Source: Prorocentrum cordatum
Taxonomy: Eukaryota > Sar > Dinophyceae > Prorocentrales > Prorocentraceae
Length of the DNA: 64,000 bases
NCBI GenBank assembly: GCA_963575745.1
Contig: CAUYUJ010015504.1
Coordinates: 1,806,464 to 1,870,463 of the forward strand
Reading direction: 5' to 3'
Positions 19,612-31,090 of this stretch are shown piece by piece; position 1 is the first letter of the stretch, and every line of letters starts with the position of its first letter. The notes beneath the pieces are model-generated. The model had not been told where the DNA came from. It made no database searches and was given only the letters and a program-made list of their open reading frames with translations. The translations under genes were made by a program, and so were the position numbers.

Positions 19612-20640
19612 TCAGATCGCAGCCCCCCAAGGATGGCGAGGTCTAATGTGGGTCCGCGTGTGGCGTCACTGTGCTGGGCCCCCCAGCAGGCCTCGAACGT
19701 GGCGACAGTTTCACAGATCGCAGCCCCCCCAGGAATGGCGAGGTCTAATTTGAATCTCCGTGTGGCGTCACTGTGTTGGGCCCCTCAGCAGGCCTCGAAA
19801 GTGGCAACAGATCACAGATCGCAGCCCCCCAGGGATGGCGATGTCTAATTTGAATATGCGTGTGGCGTCGTTGTGCTGGGCCCCCCAGCAGGCCTCGAAC
19901 GTGGCGACAGATCACAGATCGCAGCCCCCCAGGGATGGCGAGGTCTACTTTGAATATGCGTGTGGCGTCACTGTGCTAGGCCCCCCAGCAGGCCTCGAAC
20001 GTGGCCACAGATTCACAGATCGCAGCCCCCCAGGGATGGCGAGGTCTAATTTGGATCTGCGTGTGGCGTCACTGTGTTGGGCCCTTCAGCAGGCCTCGAA
20101 AGTGGCGACAGTTTCACAGATCGCAGCCCCCCAGGGATGGCGAGGTCTAATTTGAATCTGCGTGTGGCGTCACTGTGCTGGGCCCCCCAGCAGGCCTCGA
20201 AAGTGGCGACAGTTTCACAGATCGCAGCCCCCCAGGGATGGCGAGGTCTAATTTGAATCTGCGTGTGGCGTCACTGTGCTGGGCCCCCCAGCAGGCCTCG
20301 AAAGTGGCGACAGTTTCACAGATCGCAGCCCCCCAGGGATGGCGAGGTCTAATTTGAATCCGCCGTGGCGTCACTGTGCTGGGCCCCCCAGCAGGCCTCG
20401 AAAGTGGCGACAGTTTCACAGATCGCAGCCCCCCCAGGGATGGCGAGGTCTAATTTGAATCTGCGTGTGGCGTCACTGTGCTGGGTCCCCCAGCAGGCCT
20501 CGAAAGTGGCGACAGTTTCACAGATCGCAGCCCCCCCCAGGGATGGCGAGGTCTACTTTGAATCTGCGTGTGGCGTCACTGTGCTGGGCGCCCCAGCAGG
20601 CCTCGAAAGTGGCGACAGTTTCACAGATCGCAGCCCCCCG
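19612..20640 (+). repeat. 103-bp satellite, about 10 copies
   Basis: Unit: CAGATCGCAGCCCCCCAGGG, ATGGCGAGGTCTAATTTGAA, TCTGCGTGTGGCGTCACTG, TGCTGGGCCCCCCAGCAGGC, CTCGAAAGTGGCGACAGTTT. Copies differ by few bases, so the array is young. The contained GGGCCCCCCAGCAGGCC is locally self-complementary. Open frames of 60 codons recur once per unit and are not genes. Confidence 0.95.
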
Positions 20641-20740
20641 CAGGCAAGACAGGAAGGAGGGAAGGAAGGAGGGAAGGAGGGAGTGGAGACCACACTGCTC
20701 TATTCAAAATGAATACCCAACCAAAGAGGGTTGGGAAAAC
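20641..20740 (+). repeat. purine tract and S-type tail attached to the 103-bp satellite
   Basis: AGGAAGGAGGGAAGGAAGGA tract, then GAGTGGAGACCACACTGCTC, TATTCAAAATGAATACCCAA and CCAAAGAGGGTTGGGAAAAC. It matches tails of S arrays although the satellite body is unrelated. CCCAACC and GGGTTGGG form the hairpin. Confidence 0.7.
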
Positions 20741-22913
20741 TAACGGAACAACGAAAACATCTGAATGGTTTTTTTGGGGGGTTCCGCCGGGAAAACTCGC
20801 CGAACAACCCTCGAAAAACTACCGACCAACCGCAGAAAAAAAACGTTCGGAAACACGTCCGAATGTGGGTTCCCTGGGGTATTGGGGAACTCCCACACCC
20901 TACTATCCTATCGCAACGGGGCCTCCAACTCACTGTCGCATTGCCTCTGAGTCCCTTTTAGTTGGCACGAAGAACGGAATACGAAAACATGTTCCGACGT
21001 GGAGAACGCCCGTCCAAAGACAGCTCGATAATACACCCTCGTGCCGTCGAGGGGTTTTGACCTTTGCAACCGCCCTTGGGCATGCGTCTTACGCGGGAGG
21101 AAACGTACTGTTCTCTGCTATTCGCGCGCCTATGTTTAGTCGCTAAGTGTATCACAGTGGTCTTGATTCCCGAATGAAATGTAAGACTCATTGAGTTGAT
21201 GCGCGCGGTGGTGGTTGCAAGGCGTGGTAATCGTGGTTGTCAAGGGTGTGAGGGAAGATATGAGATTCAGGCCAACACAACAAAGTAGGAAGATACTACT
21301 TTCCAAAACACGGTCAGTTTCATAAGCACTGCACGCACACAGTGGGGAACCTAGTGGCAGCCCCAATGCAAACATGATTTCCAAAATGTGAGTTGGAAAC
21401 TAAACATAGTCTGAGAGAACAAACAAAAACATGGCATACTGTGGCAAAGGAGCGTAGTCCGTGAGCGCTCTCGAGAGGTACTGGGTAACAACACTCATTG
21501 ATTGGCTGCTGATTAGCTGCCACAGTGTGGGCGCGGCCGCAAGAAGCCAACCCTGAAAATGCGCGCGCGAGGTGCACCCGAGGGGAAACCCCGAGCACTC
21601 TGAACGCAACACCTTCTTCAACGGCTACGGGAAGTCACCGCGCAGCGCGCGGAGCGAAGAAACCCAGGGAGCCCTGACAAAAAGAAGATGGTTTCTTAAT
21701 GCGAGCCCCCACTGTAGTGCATCGTGTCGTCCTTATCATATCCTGCCACCTGACTCCTGCCTGGTGTTTCTCCAGTCCTGTCTCCTTTATGCCACTCGGG
21801 GTCCAACGGCTGCACGAAAAACGCCAGTGAAACCTCAGCGCCCCGGCCGCACCCCACGGCCCCAAGATCCCGACCGGACGCCACCAGACTGCCAACAGGG
21901 TCCAAGGATCCGCACCGAGGGGCCCAGAATGTCAAGAAAATGTACCAGAGAGCCCAAACCGACCCGAAGCGTACTCCATGCGATCACCATATGGCGCACA
22001 AACAGGTCCACCATGGATAACCTGATTCTGCGTCGGGTGATATCCGCAAAAGGCCTGCTGCGAATGGCGTCGAAATCAATCGCCTGTCACTCTGCCGTGC
22101 TCCGCGTAATTGCGTACGTATGACTGCTGCCCTCGCTCGAAATGTTTGACATGTCCTCATGTCGTCGAATGTGGTCCTCGTGCACACGTGTGAAGGTGTA
22201 TAGTAGATCTGCCCATTGTACCACATCGACGTTCGATGGTGTATGCCCTTGGTGCTACGGGTTGGTGAAACTGATATATGGTACTTGCATGTCGGCGTCA
22301 TTGATGCGGGCGCCTGGTGAATAGAATGAACGCGTCCGTGTTGCGTGTGTACCTGGTCTGTTTCTCGTGGCTGCTACAGGTGTAGGTTCTGGACGAGTGG
22401 TGAAGATGTATTAGTGCTGCATGTGCGAAGTGTACGCCTGGATGCATGTGATGTGCGGTCTTGGTGTATGATGTTGACGCCCGCTCTGGTGTTGTGTGAC
22501 GTGGCGTCGCGTCAATGTTTTATGTGTATGGTACGGCTTTCTGTGATGGTATGTTACCTGTCTCTGATTTCGGGGTATGCTGGCGACCCGTGTTGTTGAT
22601 GCGCGCTCATGACCTGTGCAACTGTTTCAGAAAGATGGAGTTCTGACATTAGTGTGCGCAATGATTAGATGCAAGTGCCAGGTGTATCGCATACGTGATG
22701 CACGTGTATGCGCTTGATACATGTACACGGTGTCCCTTGCTGATTAATGGTGCTGGTAAGTGGTCGTGGTGCGCAAGCTGAATGGATGCTCTATGTGCAT
22801 GTCGTGATGCCTGATTATGAAGGCTGCTGCTGATGTGTGCTCCGAGGTTTCAACATATGTGTATGCGGCTGGTACATCGTCATGACGTAGCTGTCACTGT
22901 TCACCACGTAGCT
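20741..22913. other. repeat-poor stretch, no gene recognised
   Basis: Open frames reach about 190 codons (plus strand to 21146; 21572-22123) but show no domain. From 22130 to 22810 the plus strand is GT-rich with few open frames. I see no RNA gene. Confidence 0.5.
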
Positions 22914-23070
22914 CAGGAGGGGAAAACACACAGACACAATCAATCGTCGATTCCCAAAAGAATATGGGAAAATATGGGAAGTGGGCGGGAAGACGAAAAC
23001 CCAGAAAATACGAGAAATATAGGGAATCTTGGGATTTGTGTGTATCTGTTTGTGTCCCTGGGCCCCTTGA
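22914..23070 (-). repeat. dispersed repeat E, copy A (inverted)
   Basis: Read on the minus strand it runs TCAAGGGGCCCAGGGACAC, ACACACAAATC, CATATTTTCCCATATTC, ATCGACGATTGATTGTGTC, ending TTTTCCCCTCCTG. Copies B (33807-35446, interrupted) and C (50308-50469) follow the same order. Confidence 0.8.
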
Positions 23071-23814
23071 ATAGCATACACCACATGACGTGCACCACGT
23101 AGCTAAAACACACACAGCATACACGACAACTCCGCAGACCCTTCAGCGTGTGTGAGACGCTGGCGTCGTCGTCGTCGTCGCCAGTGCCACGGAAATGAAG
23201 GAGCAAGGAAACTGATGTCGATTCACTTCCCTCCTCCATCCCTTCCCTGCCTGGAGGGGGTGGGCGGGTGGAGGTAACGGAGGGGAGTGGGGGGGGGGGG
23301 GTCCCGGGTTGCTGCCCCTCCCCCGGGTCCCGGTGGATCCCGGGGGTTGTCGCCAGGGAGGTCCTGGGCGAGGTCCCGCCTTCAGGGTCGGCGGCTCTGG
23401 CCGTAACGCGTTCGCAAGATTGCACCTCACCGCGTAAGCCACCTTGATTTCATCAAGTAGCTTGCGCCGCACCGTTTGCGCACCACACAGCTGACGCCGC
23501 ATAGCTTACACCGCATAGATTGCACCACAGAACTTGCACTGCGTAGCTTACATGACATAGACTGCGCCGCGTAGCTGACGCCACATGGCTTGGCCGTCTT
23601 ACTTGCACATCCACAGTGCAAAAACGTACTGACTGGGGTCCACGCTGACAAATATTGCATGTCCTCCTTGATGTATCGGACTGATGCTGCAGGAAGCGGC
23701 CCGCCCGCGCACCCTTGCCAGTGCCAGCGATAAGAATTCCGTAGTCGCTCAAGGTCCCCGGCGCGTGTCGTCCAAACTGGATGTCTGGCTGACCTGAGGC
23801 AGGGATCAGCATAA
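23071..23814. other. no gene recognised
   Basis: Contains a 10-base G-run near 23290 and a loose repetition of words such as CGCGTAGCTTRCAC and CGCATAGMTTGCAC between 23420 and 23600, a weak ~20-bp tandem pattern. Nothing else is supported. Confidence 0.5.
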
Positions 23815-23986
23815 TCATCACCACCACCAGCCCCACCACCACCACCTCCACCACCATCATCATCATCATCATCAGCATCATCATAATCATCATCATCATC
23901 ACCAGCATCAGCATCGGCATCAGCATGATGGTCATAGCCATGGTCATCATCATCATCGTCATTATCATCATCATCATCATCACAAC

Positions 23987-24085
<99 letters not shown>

Positions 24086-24093
24086 TATCATCG
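23815..24093. repeat. CAT/ATC trinucleotide array
   Basis: About 280 bp of near-perfect ATC repeats, with a 90-bp perfect core. It creates polyaspartate, polymethionine and polyisoleucine open frames on both strands, which I disregard. Confidence 0.95.
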
Positions 24094-25005
24094 AGGCAGG
24101 GCTGCGGGTGGAGGCGGGAACAGGAACGCGGAGGCAGGAGGCGAAGCCTCGAACGGGTGCGTAGGGGGACAGGCAGGCCAAGGCAGGAGCGGGAGACGAA
24201 GCGGCAGGAGCCGACGGCACCGGGAGCAGGAACACGAACGCGACCCGCGAGCACGGGAGCCACCTTGGGGCCCGAAAGGCGGCTGGCGACTGAGAGGAGG
24301 GTCGCTGCTTGAAGCATGCACAGCGAGACGGTGGACGCTCTGGATTGGATGCTGAATTACCCGACGCCTTGAAATCATCCCCCAACTGGGTTCGAGCCTG
24401 AAGCTCGACACGTCACTGACCTCTCGTATCGGAAGTTAGAGGGTGAAGCCCGACGCACTTGACGAATTGGTCAACTATCAATGCGTCACTGCGTCTGGAA
24501 AACGATGTGTGTGTGGAAACATATGCGCATTGGACCAACATCCAAGACTCAAATTCGTCTGGGGGGCCGTCTGGGCAAGCAATGGGCCGCCGACGGCTGA
24601 CGATTCGAAACGGCTCGGGGCGGACGACGGCTGGGAATTCGACACATCTCCTGGCCCAGCATTTCCGTCATGCAAAATCTCAGGCTCCCTGGAACCCGAG
24701 GACCCGACTACAAACGAAAATCTCAAGAATTAACCCAACCGACGTCCGAAATCGATAAAGCAATTCTGCCTACGCGTGAGATGTTCCGCGACGGTCCCTT
24801 CAATGCAAGCGCGAATGGGACAACCATTTCGCGCGCAGGACTATGCGCATACAAGGGGCCCCATCATCAGAGGTTCTGACAGTTTACCCGTGGGTAAGGT
24901 GCCCGCCGTTTGTCCATTTCTGGCCACTAACTCTTTCGATATCCAACATCTGTAACCAGTCCGTACGTTCTGGTTCGAACCACGCCCAACTTGGATAACG
25001 GAAGG
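24094..25005. other. no gene recognised
   Basis: Overlapping open frames up to about 100 codons on the plus strand (24443-24758) without domains. Confidence 0.4.
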
Positions 25006-25009
25006 GGCA

Positions 25010-25235
25010 ACATCAATCAACATCGGAAAATCGTATCGAATCGGAATGTGCATCGGATCGAGTTGCATCGGTGCGGAATCGACATCGAATCGGATCGGCT
25101 GCGCCAAGATGCGCAACAACGTCATGTAAACATTGTCCGCATCGGATCGCAGGGAAATCAGCATCGAATCGGATCGAACTGGCAAAAAACGATATCGAAC
25201 GAGACAGATCGCATCGACATGGGCCTGGAGGTGAG
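25010..25235 (+). repeat. dispersed repeat F, copy 2
   Basis: GCATCGGATCGAG, GACATCGAATCGGATCGG, CTGCGCCAAGATGCGCAAC, CATCGGATCGCAGGGAAATC, GATCGCATCGACATGGGCC. Uninterrupted version of the repeat at 12600-12960. Confidence 0.75.
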
Positions 25236-25540
25236 GGCCCAGACCGATGGAAAACTGTAGCTCCAAGCAAAGCCGAATCCTCCTCGTCCTCAACGTATCC
25301 GTCGGCAGCAGCCTGAGTTGAGGTTGAACTGGTAGAGGTGGGACGAGTTCCTGGCCCCGAAGATGGCCCTGTGTCCAGCCTCGGGGCGGGATCAGTGACC
25401 GCCCAGTAACCGCAGGACACCCCCAACAAAGAAGTATTCAGATGAATTCTGGTGTCTGAGTCATTTGCGAACTGTGCGCACCCGCTGGCAATTTATGCGC
25501 AAACGCACGCGTGCGGGGTATAACGGGGCCGCCCTCCACT

Positions 25541-25569
25541 GGGCACATTGCATAATCTGCAATGTGCCC
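25541..25569. other. perfect 12-bp hairpin
   Basis: GGGCACATTGCA and TGCAATGTGCCC separated by TAATC. Not followed by a T-run. Confidence 0.7.
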
Positions 25570-26289
25570 ACTGATTCCATTGCAGCGCGATGCGTGGCGA
25601 GATCACGGCGGGCGCCGCTTGCGGAGAAACGCGCGTCCATTGACTCCTTCGTCCCAAAGCTTTATTGGAGCACACCTAGACAAAATGTGGGTATGTGGTC
25701 TGATTCGCCCTGGTGGTGCGTACGTGTAGGTGCTGTTCCCCGCTCTTGTTCGCGCCCCTGCCCCGAAATGTAGCGGCTGTGCGTTGTCGGTCTTTGGCAC
25801 CGCTTGTGCCGCCACCCCATGAGCGCGCCGCTTGTCCCCGCGAGCCCATCTGGTTACCCGCGTCGCGGTTACCTTGCGTTGGGCCGATGCTCAATCATCC
25901 CGCGCGATGCGTTGTGACATATGCAACGATCGCGTAACCAAGCTTGACATGGCTGGGGATAATGTAACATGCTCTGGTCAATCATTGCTGGTTCCGTCGA
26001 TGCTCCGAGGGGAGCATTGCTGGTTCCGATCAATCAATGCTGGTGGCCGATCAGTCATTGCTGGTGGCAGACGCATTACGGGAAACACGGCCAGCGATAT
26101 AATGACTAGAAACCACGATATAACCACGTTTGGGCACCCACGATATAATGACTAGAACCACGCGCGCGCTTAGGTTCTAGCAAGCGCAGGCGCTTGACAA
26201 TACCGCGGCTGCGCGCATTGACAAAGTCACGGCTGCACGAATGCACGTACCGACGAATGGCTTCAGCATGGTTTGAAAAATCAACATGG
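25570..26289. other. no gene; short interspersed repeats
   Basis: CATTGCTGGTTCC or CATTGCTGGTGGC occurs four times at 25984-26072. CGATATAATGACTAGAA occurs twice at 26092-26158. Otherwise nothing is recognised. Confidence 0.55.
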
Positions 26290-26910
26290 GGGGCCGCTTG
26301 CGGACTGTAGGGGCTTCTTTGAGGCATTCAGTGGGCTTCGTGGGGCCTCTGGAGTGCTTCTTGGGGGAAGCAATTTTGAAATGTTTCGAAGCCTCCGGGG
26401 GGCCCTTTTGGGGCATCATGGGGCCTATGGTGCCTCTTTGGGGTCTCTGATGGGGGCATTTTTAAGCCTCTTGGGGCCTCTTGGGGGCCTCTTTGGGGCC
26501 CATTGGGGCGGAAATCTCCATTGTCGGTTCGTGTTCCCCCTCTTTAGCACCTCTTGGGGCCGTCTTGCAGCCCTCTTGGGCCGTCTTGGGCGCCTCTTGG
26601 ACCGTTTGGGCGCCCTCTTGGGCTGTCTTGGAGGCCTCTCGGGGGCCTTTTGGGCCGTCTTGGGGCGATGTTCGAAGCTTCCTCGGCAATCTGGGAAGGT
26701 CAGAAGCCCGAAACGCGGGCAAGCAAAAAACATTGAAAAACACAAGGAAAATATATGATGTTAGCCTCTTGGGGCTCTCTTGGAAAGCCTCTCGGAGCGC
26801 CCCTGGGGCTTCTTGGGGGCCCCTTGGCCCTTGATGGGGCTATCTTGAGTCTTGGAGCGCTCTTGGGCCGTCTTGGCGGCTTCTTGCCGTCCACGGAAGC
26901 CGTGGTGGAC
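26290..26910 (-). repeat. G minisatellite, inverted orientation, with spacer
   Basis: The plus strand reads GGCCTCTTGGGG, the complement of the other G arrays. The spacer at 26680-26760 (minus strand: AACATCATATATTTTCC, TTGTGTTTTTCAATG, GCCCGCGTTTCGGGC) replaces the AAATCATTGATTTTCC block. Open frames are repeat translations. Confidence 0.8.
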
Positions 26911-27159
26911 GCCTCCGGGGGCGCAAAAGCGTCTCCGGACGCCCGGGGGCAAAAAGGGTTACGGGGGGGGGGGGGGGGGAAATTCGGGAGGGTGTCCCGG
27001 CCCGGGGCCCTGGCCCACGGTACCCTGGTATATGATATAAGAGCTGCTCGGTTACAAGATGCGGCCCTTCTCGCCTTCGCGCCCAATCGGCGCCCGCGCG
27101 ATGTCGCAAACAAGAAATCGTTGGGAGCGTCTGTTTCACGTTTGGGGGTGCCATGCGAT

Positions 27160-27395
27160 GAAGACGTCGTGAATCAGTCAGCATCGAAATCGAGACACCG
27201 GGTCGAAACAAAGTGCGAGTCGGATCGGGTGGCATGGGCGCGGAGTCGGAATCGAATCAGATCGGCTGCGCCAAGATGCACATCAACTACATGCAACCAT
27301 CGGGCAACATCGCATCGGCGGGATATCGGAATCGAATCGGCTCGGGCCGGCCGAGATCGGCATCGGATCCGATCGATCGGACCGAAGTGAGCCCT
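27160..27395 (+). repeat. dispersed repeat F, copy 3
   Basis: GGAATCGAATCAGATCGG, CTGCGCCAAGATGCACATC, ATCGCATCGGCGGGATATC, GATCGATCGGACCGAAGTG, GCCCTGCGGGTGG. Same block order as copies 1 and 2. Confidence 0.75.
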
Positions 27396-27639
27396 GCGGG
27401 TGGCGCTCGGAGCACACAAGGACCACGGAAGGACGCAGACGGGGGGGTCCAAGGAAGTTCGACTACAGGGACAAAACGGAGCCTTCCCTCTTCAATTCTC
27501 CCGTCCGCAGAAGACAAACAATACATAGAAAGTTGACACTCAGCTGTGCGAGCTCCGCGCAGATTTCTGAGGTAGGCGTTGGAGTCACATCCCCGCACCC
27601 CAGCGGCGCATTCTGCGCCGCCCGCGGCGCGTGGTGGGG

Positions 27640-27790
27640 AAAGAGTGTAGAGAAGTCAAAACCCGTAGTAAGGATGCAAGGTAAGGATGCAAGATCTTTG
27701 GAGGTACCAATTGCCATTCAGAGCTCATTAGACATCAACATTGGCTCAGGCTGAGCCGACGAAACAGGGATGCAAGGGTAGCCGTGAAAA
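27640..27790 (+). repeat. dispersed repeat with AAGGATGCAAG motif, copy 2
   Basis: AAGTCAAAACCCGTAGTAAG, GATGCAAGGTAAGGATGCAA, GATCTTTGGAGG and GGATGCAAGGGTAGCC, parallel to 11230-11400. Confidence 0.6.
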
Positions 27791-28191
27791 AGCAACGCAT
27801 CCTTACTATGGATTTCAGCTGAAGCGCCGACCAAAGACATATACGCTAGGCAACTAATAGCCGAAAGATGACCAACGGCCTGCCGAACAGCTAACCAGCC
27901 TGTCAACCGGCCAGTCTGCCAGCCAGCGACACGGCCAGGCTGCCTTCCTACCAGTCAGTCGACGAACAAGCAAGCCAACCAAGAATCCTACCAACCGATG
28001 AACCAATCAACAGATTAACGAATCACCCCATTCCCAGTCGATGAACCAAGCAGCCGATCGATACCTACTGGTTAGCCTACCAGCGTGCCAATCATGAGGC
28101 CCTTCCGACCTGCAAGCCCCTGTGGTTCAGGACAGCGAGGCCTGGCGTGCCTGATTGGGGACAGCTGATTACACATTGTCTGGACTTCTTT
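27791..28191. other. cryptically simple sequence, no gene
   Basis: From 27890 to 28090 the plus strand is dominated by CCAG, CCAACC and GAACC words without fixed period. No open frame of note. Confidence 0.55.
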
Positions 28192-28386
28192 GGCGGCGAG
28201 CGAGGGGGGAACGGAGAAGCAGAAGCCCGTCTCAGAAGGCGGCGGCACTTCTCAGAAGCCCGCGCGCCTTGTGAGAAGTGTTGTCTGTCTTCGGGGAAGG
28301 CTTAGGAAACTTCTCAGAAGGCCGGGGAACTTCCGAACCTTCTGGGAAGGCCTTCTCCTTCTCACTTCCCCCCCTCGCTCGCCGCC
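28192..28386. mobile_element. 195-bp palindromic element (MITE-like)
   Basis: The left end GGCGGCGAGCGAGGGGGG and right end CCCCCCTCGCTCGCCGCC are perfect inverted repeats of 18 bp, extending imperfectly through AGAAG-rich arms (about 45 bp). The interior repeats TCTCAGAAG and GGAAGGCC words. Only one copy is present in the window, and no convincing target duplication is seen, so mobility is inferred from structure alone. Confidence 0.6.
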
Positions 28387-28794
28387 GACTGTTGGCTCTT
28401 CGACACCTTTCCACAAGCTGGTCGCGCTATGCCGTCAACATCCACCTTGTGACGCTCGGTGCCGCAAGAGGCTCCCCAGGGCCAAGAAGGTGGCCTGAAA
28501 TTGTGGCTGGGAGCCCTACGAGGGTCCGAGAACCCCCGTACAAGTGGATAATCACATCCAGTGCTCTCCAAGCGGTTTCCACAACAGCTGGGAGCCACCG
28601 TTTGGTTTCATAAAGATCCTCCAAGACTTACGAGCGGCAATGACTCGCCACAGGCGTCTTCGATCCGCCACCTACTGTGGCCGCAAGGATGGTGGGCGTG
28701 CTGAGTTCTAGTTCCCCCTCGATCTGGCTCTTCAAACCTCTCCATGCACAGTTTGCCTTCTGCTGCCAGGGGCGCCTTCTGTTGTGCTGGTTTA
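28387..28794. other. no gene recognised
   Basis: Frames open for up to about 110 codons on both strands; no domain. Confidence 0.4.
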
Positions 28795-29165
28795 GTTGAT
28801 CAACGCAATCCTAAGGTGGCTTCCAAGATGCACAAAGATGTCGCAGAGGTAGCCAACAACAAGCCCAACGCCGCCCCGAAAGCCCCTTGATGGTCCAAAA
28901 GGGTCCAAGATGACGCCGATATTGCCCATAAGGGGCTCAAGACGGGCCGAGAAAGGCCTGAATAATCATTAGAGAAAAACCCAAATGCCACGAGATGGCC
29001 CCAATGGGACTCCCGGACGGCCCCAAGGGTGTGCCATGCACTTGTACTTCTAATGTGTTCGGCTTGCGATGTTTCCAAAAGGGCATCTGATGACTGACGG
29101 GCCTCAAGATCCGCCGCCTTACGGCGACTTCCCTATGTCTAGGTTCTTGAAAAGCCCCAAACCCA
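28795..29165 (+). repeat. degenerate G minisatellite
   Basis: Decayed CCAAGATG/GGCCCCAAG words, less regular than other G arrays. No leader, TCC tract or tail seen. Confidence 0.45.
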
Positions 29166-29649
29166 AAATATCTGAGCGCCTTTTGGGCCCTTGAGTGCTT
29201 CCGAGCGGTCCTGGGGATGTCCGCGTGACTTTCGAGAGGCCAGATTTTTCATTTTTGTTACACCGATTGCTGCGGGGGGGACCCGAACTGGCCCCGCTGT
29301 GAACCCTCTTTGGCCAAGATGGCCTCCAGGACCGCCTAGAGTTAGGTCGTGCATGTCCTCCTACAAGCCGATTTTGGACGAAACATAAAAATTAAAACAA
29401 CAGCAACAACAAAAAAAAACCTGATCAGAAATAGCCGAATCATTGCCCCCAGACTATTTTTTTACTATTTTTGCATTTTCCTCCTGTAGAGGGGCACGCC
29501 CGACTTAAGCCTAAGGGCCATCCCACGCTCTCGGCCCGAGGAGGCCCGCGGGAGACCTCCAGAGGCCTCCGACAGGCATCCCGCGGGACCCCAAGAGGCA
29601 TCTCAGAGGCCTCTGACCCACAACTCTGGCGCTGGCAGAACTGGGTTTA
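29166..29649. other. no gene; contains motif K
   Basis: CTATTTTTGCATTTTCC, TCCTGTAGAGGGGCACG and CCCGACTT at 29464-29506 match the start of the duplicated unit at 32824 and 33014. Otherwise unrecognised. Confidence 0.5.
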
Positions 29650-29844
29650 TCGGGCCGAGCGAAAGGGGGGGATAGCAAAGGAGGAGTCTGAGAATCAGCA
29701 CGCGTAGCTGATTTTCCCGGCGACTCCCGGCGCCAGAGGCGGCTATGTATCGAGGAGTGGGCCCCTCGGTGGGGCCGAAACCAGCTGCATGCAGCAGATT
29801 TCGTAACCCCCCCTTTCCCAATCCCCCCCTTTCGTCCGGCCCGA
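29650..29844 (+). mobile_element. MITE-B copy 1, 195 bp, 5-bp duplication GTTTA
   Basis: The left end TCGGGCCGAGCGAAAGGGGG and right end CCCCCTTTCGTCCGGCCCGA are inverted repeats of about 24 bp. GTTTA stands directly outside both ends (29645-29649 and 29845-29849). The interior contains GGGGCCGAAACCAGCTGCAT and GCAGCAGATTTCG, shared with 49584-49932. Non-coding. Terminus and duplication length resemble MITE-A. Confidence 0.85.
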
Positions 29845-30185
29845 GTTTAGTGGAACATGGTTTCGTGATGTATACTGGGGGACGCCCCACCCCCGCCCCG
29901 TTCCACTATCTGGAACTGCCGTCACACGAAAAAGCACCAGATACGGCAGACCTGGTTCAAAGATTCTGACAAATTTATGGGCTCCGAGGCCCTACTACCT
30001 TACCTGTGGTCCTGGCTATACTCGAACAACCCAATCTCGGTGGCGGCATGGGCCAAACGATGCTAGATCCGCTGCCCCCGCAGTCTGCCGGATGTGGGCG
30101 TGCCAACATATTTAGAACGATGTCTGGTCCTTCCAACCCGACCCGCCGGCCATCAAGAACGACCACAAAAAGGCATTCATGCCTG
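29845..30185. other. no gene recognised
   Basis: Unique-looking sequence without domains. Confidence 0.4.
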
Positions 30186-30720
30186 GGACATGAGCTTCCA
30201 AGGCGCCCAAGATGGCCTCCAGTACGGCCCAGAGGGCCTCCAAGACGGCCCAGGAGGCCTCCAAGACGGCCCAAGAGGGATCCCAAACAACACACCGAAG
30301 GGCCTCAAGAGGGAAAGCGTCACCGAGGTCCTCTAGATTCCTTGTTTTGCGGTCTGCTTCTCGCCGCTGTGGTCATCAGAGCGTCCAAGAAGGGCCCAAG
30401 AAGCCCCCGATCCTGGGCCAAAGACGGCTCAAGGGAAGGCCCCGTGAGAGCTCAAGACGGCCCAAGAGGAGCTCCGAAGCGGCCCGGGAGGGCGGCAGAG
30501 GGCACGAGAGAGCCCCGTGAGAGCCCCAGTAGAGCCCTTGGAGGGCCGGAGGGTCCAAGAGAGCCCCAAAACGGGCTGAGATGCCCGCGTGATTTTCTAC
30601 GAGGGTGCCACACCGACCAAGAGCGCCCTAAGACGGCTCGAGAGGAACGGAACCCCAAGATGGCCCGAGAGAGCCCCAGGAGGCTCCCAAGCTGACGCTG
30701 CGAGCTGTGACGAGCTCGAC
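30186..30720 (+). repeat. G minisatellite, partial
   Basis: CCAAGACGGCCC-type units with an interruption at 30335-30385. Open frames (up to 229 codons) are repeat translations. No leader or tail. Confidence 0.75.
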
Positions 30721-31035
30721 AGCTTGCCTAAGAAGAGGAGGCCCCAAAGTAGGCCTAAGAGGCCAGAACAGAGACCCGAGACTGCCGAAACAACTGTTCC
30801 AGAAGGCCCCTCCCCAACAGCTCGGGCAACACGCGGTGCGCCAGAAGGCAGGAGGCAACACTGATTCGCTGAAGGCGTCGCCGATGGCATTCAGATGGCA
30901 GGAGACTGTCCCAACAAAAATTCAAACAATCTCCGAAGGCCTCTGGAGAAACCCACATGTGTTCTAGTGCGTCGTCGCGGGACCTTGTCTGTCCCATCGC
31001 GCCACGATCCATGCCGAACCCATATTGAACTTGTC

Positions 31036-31090
31036 CAGTCCGCGTCGGATCCACGTCGGATCCGCGTCGGATCTGCGTCAGTTCCATGCC
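31036..31090 (+). repeat. short tandem GCGTCGGATCC
   Basis: Three to four copies of a 12-bp unit CGCGTCGGATC(C/T). Confidence 0.7.

Noticed and set aside
19612-20640. Regular 103-bp repeats considered as a CRISPR array
   Set aside because: Units are contiguous with no variable spacers, in a eukaryotic context.
26940-26990. Long G-run considered as a gap or sequencing artefact
   Set aside because: Runs of G or C of 10-22 occur in many places here (also 62631); they may be mis-sized but are not evidence of a gap.
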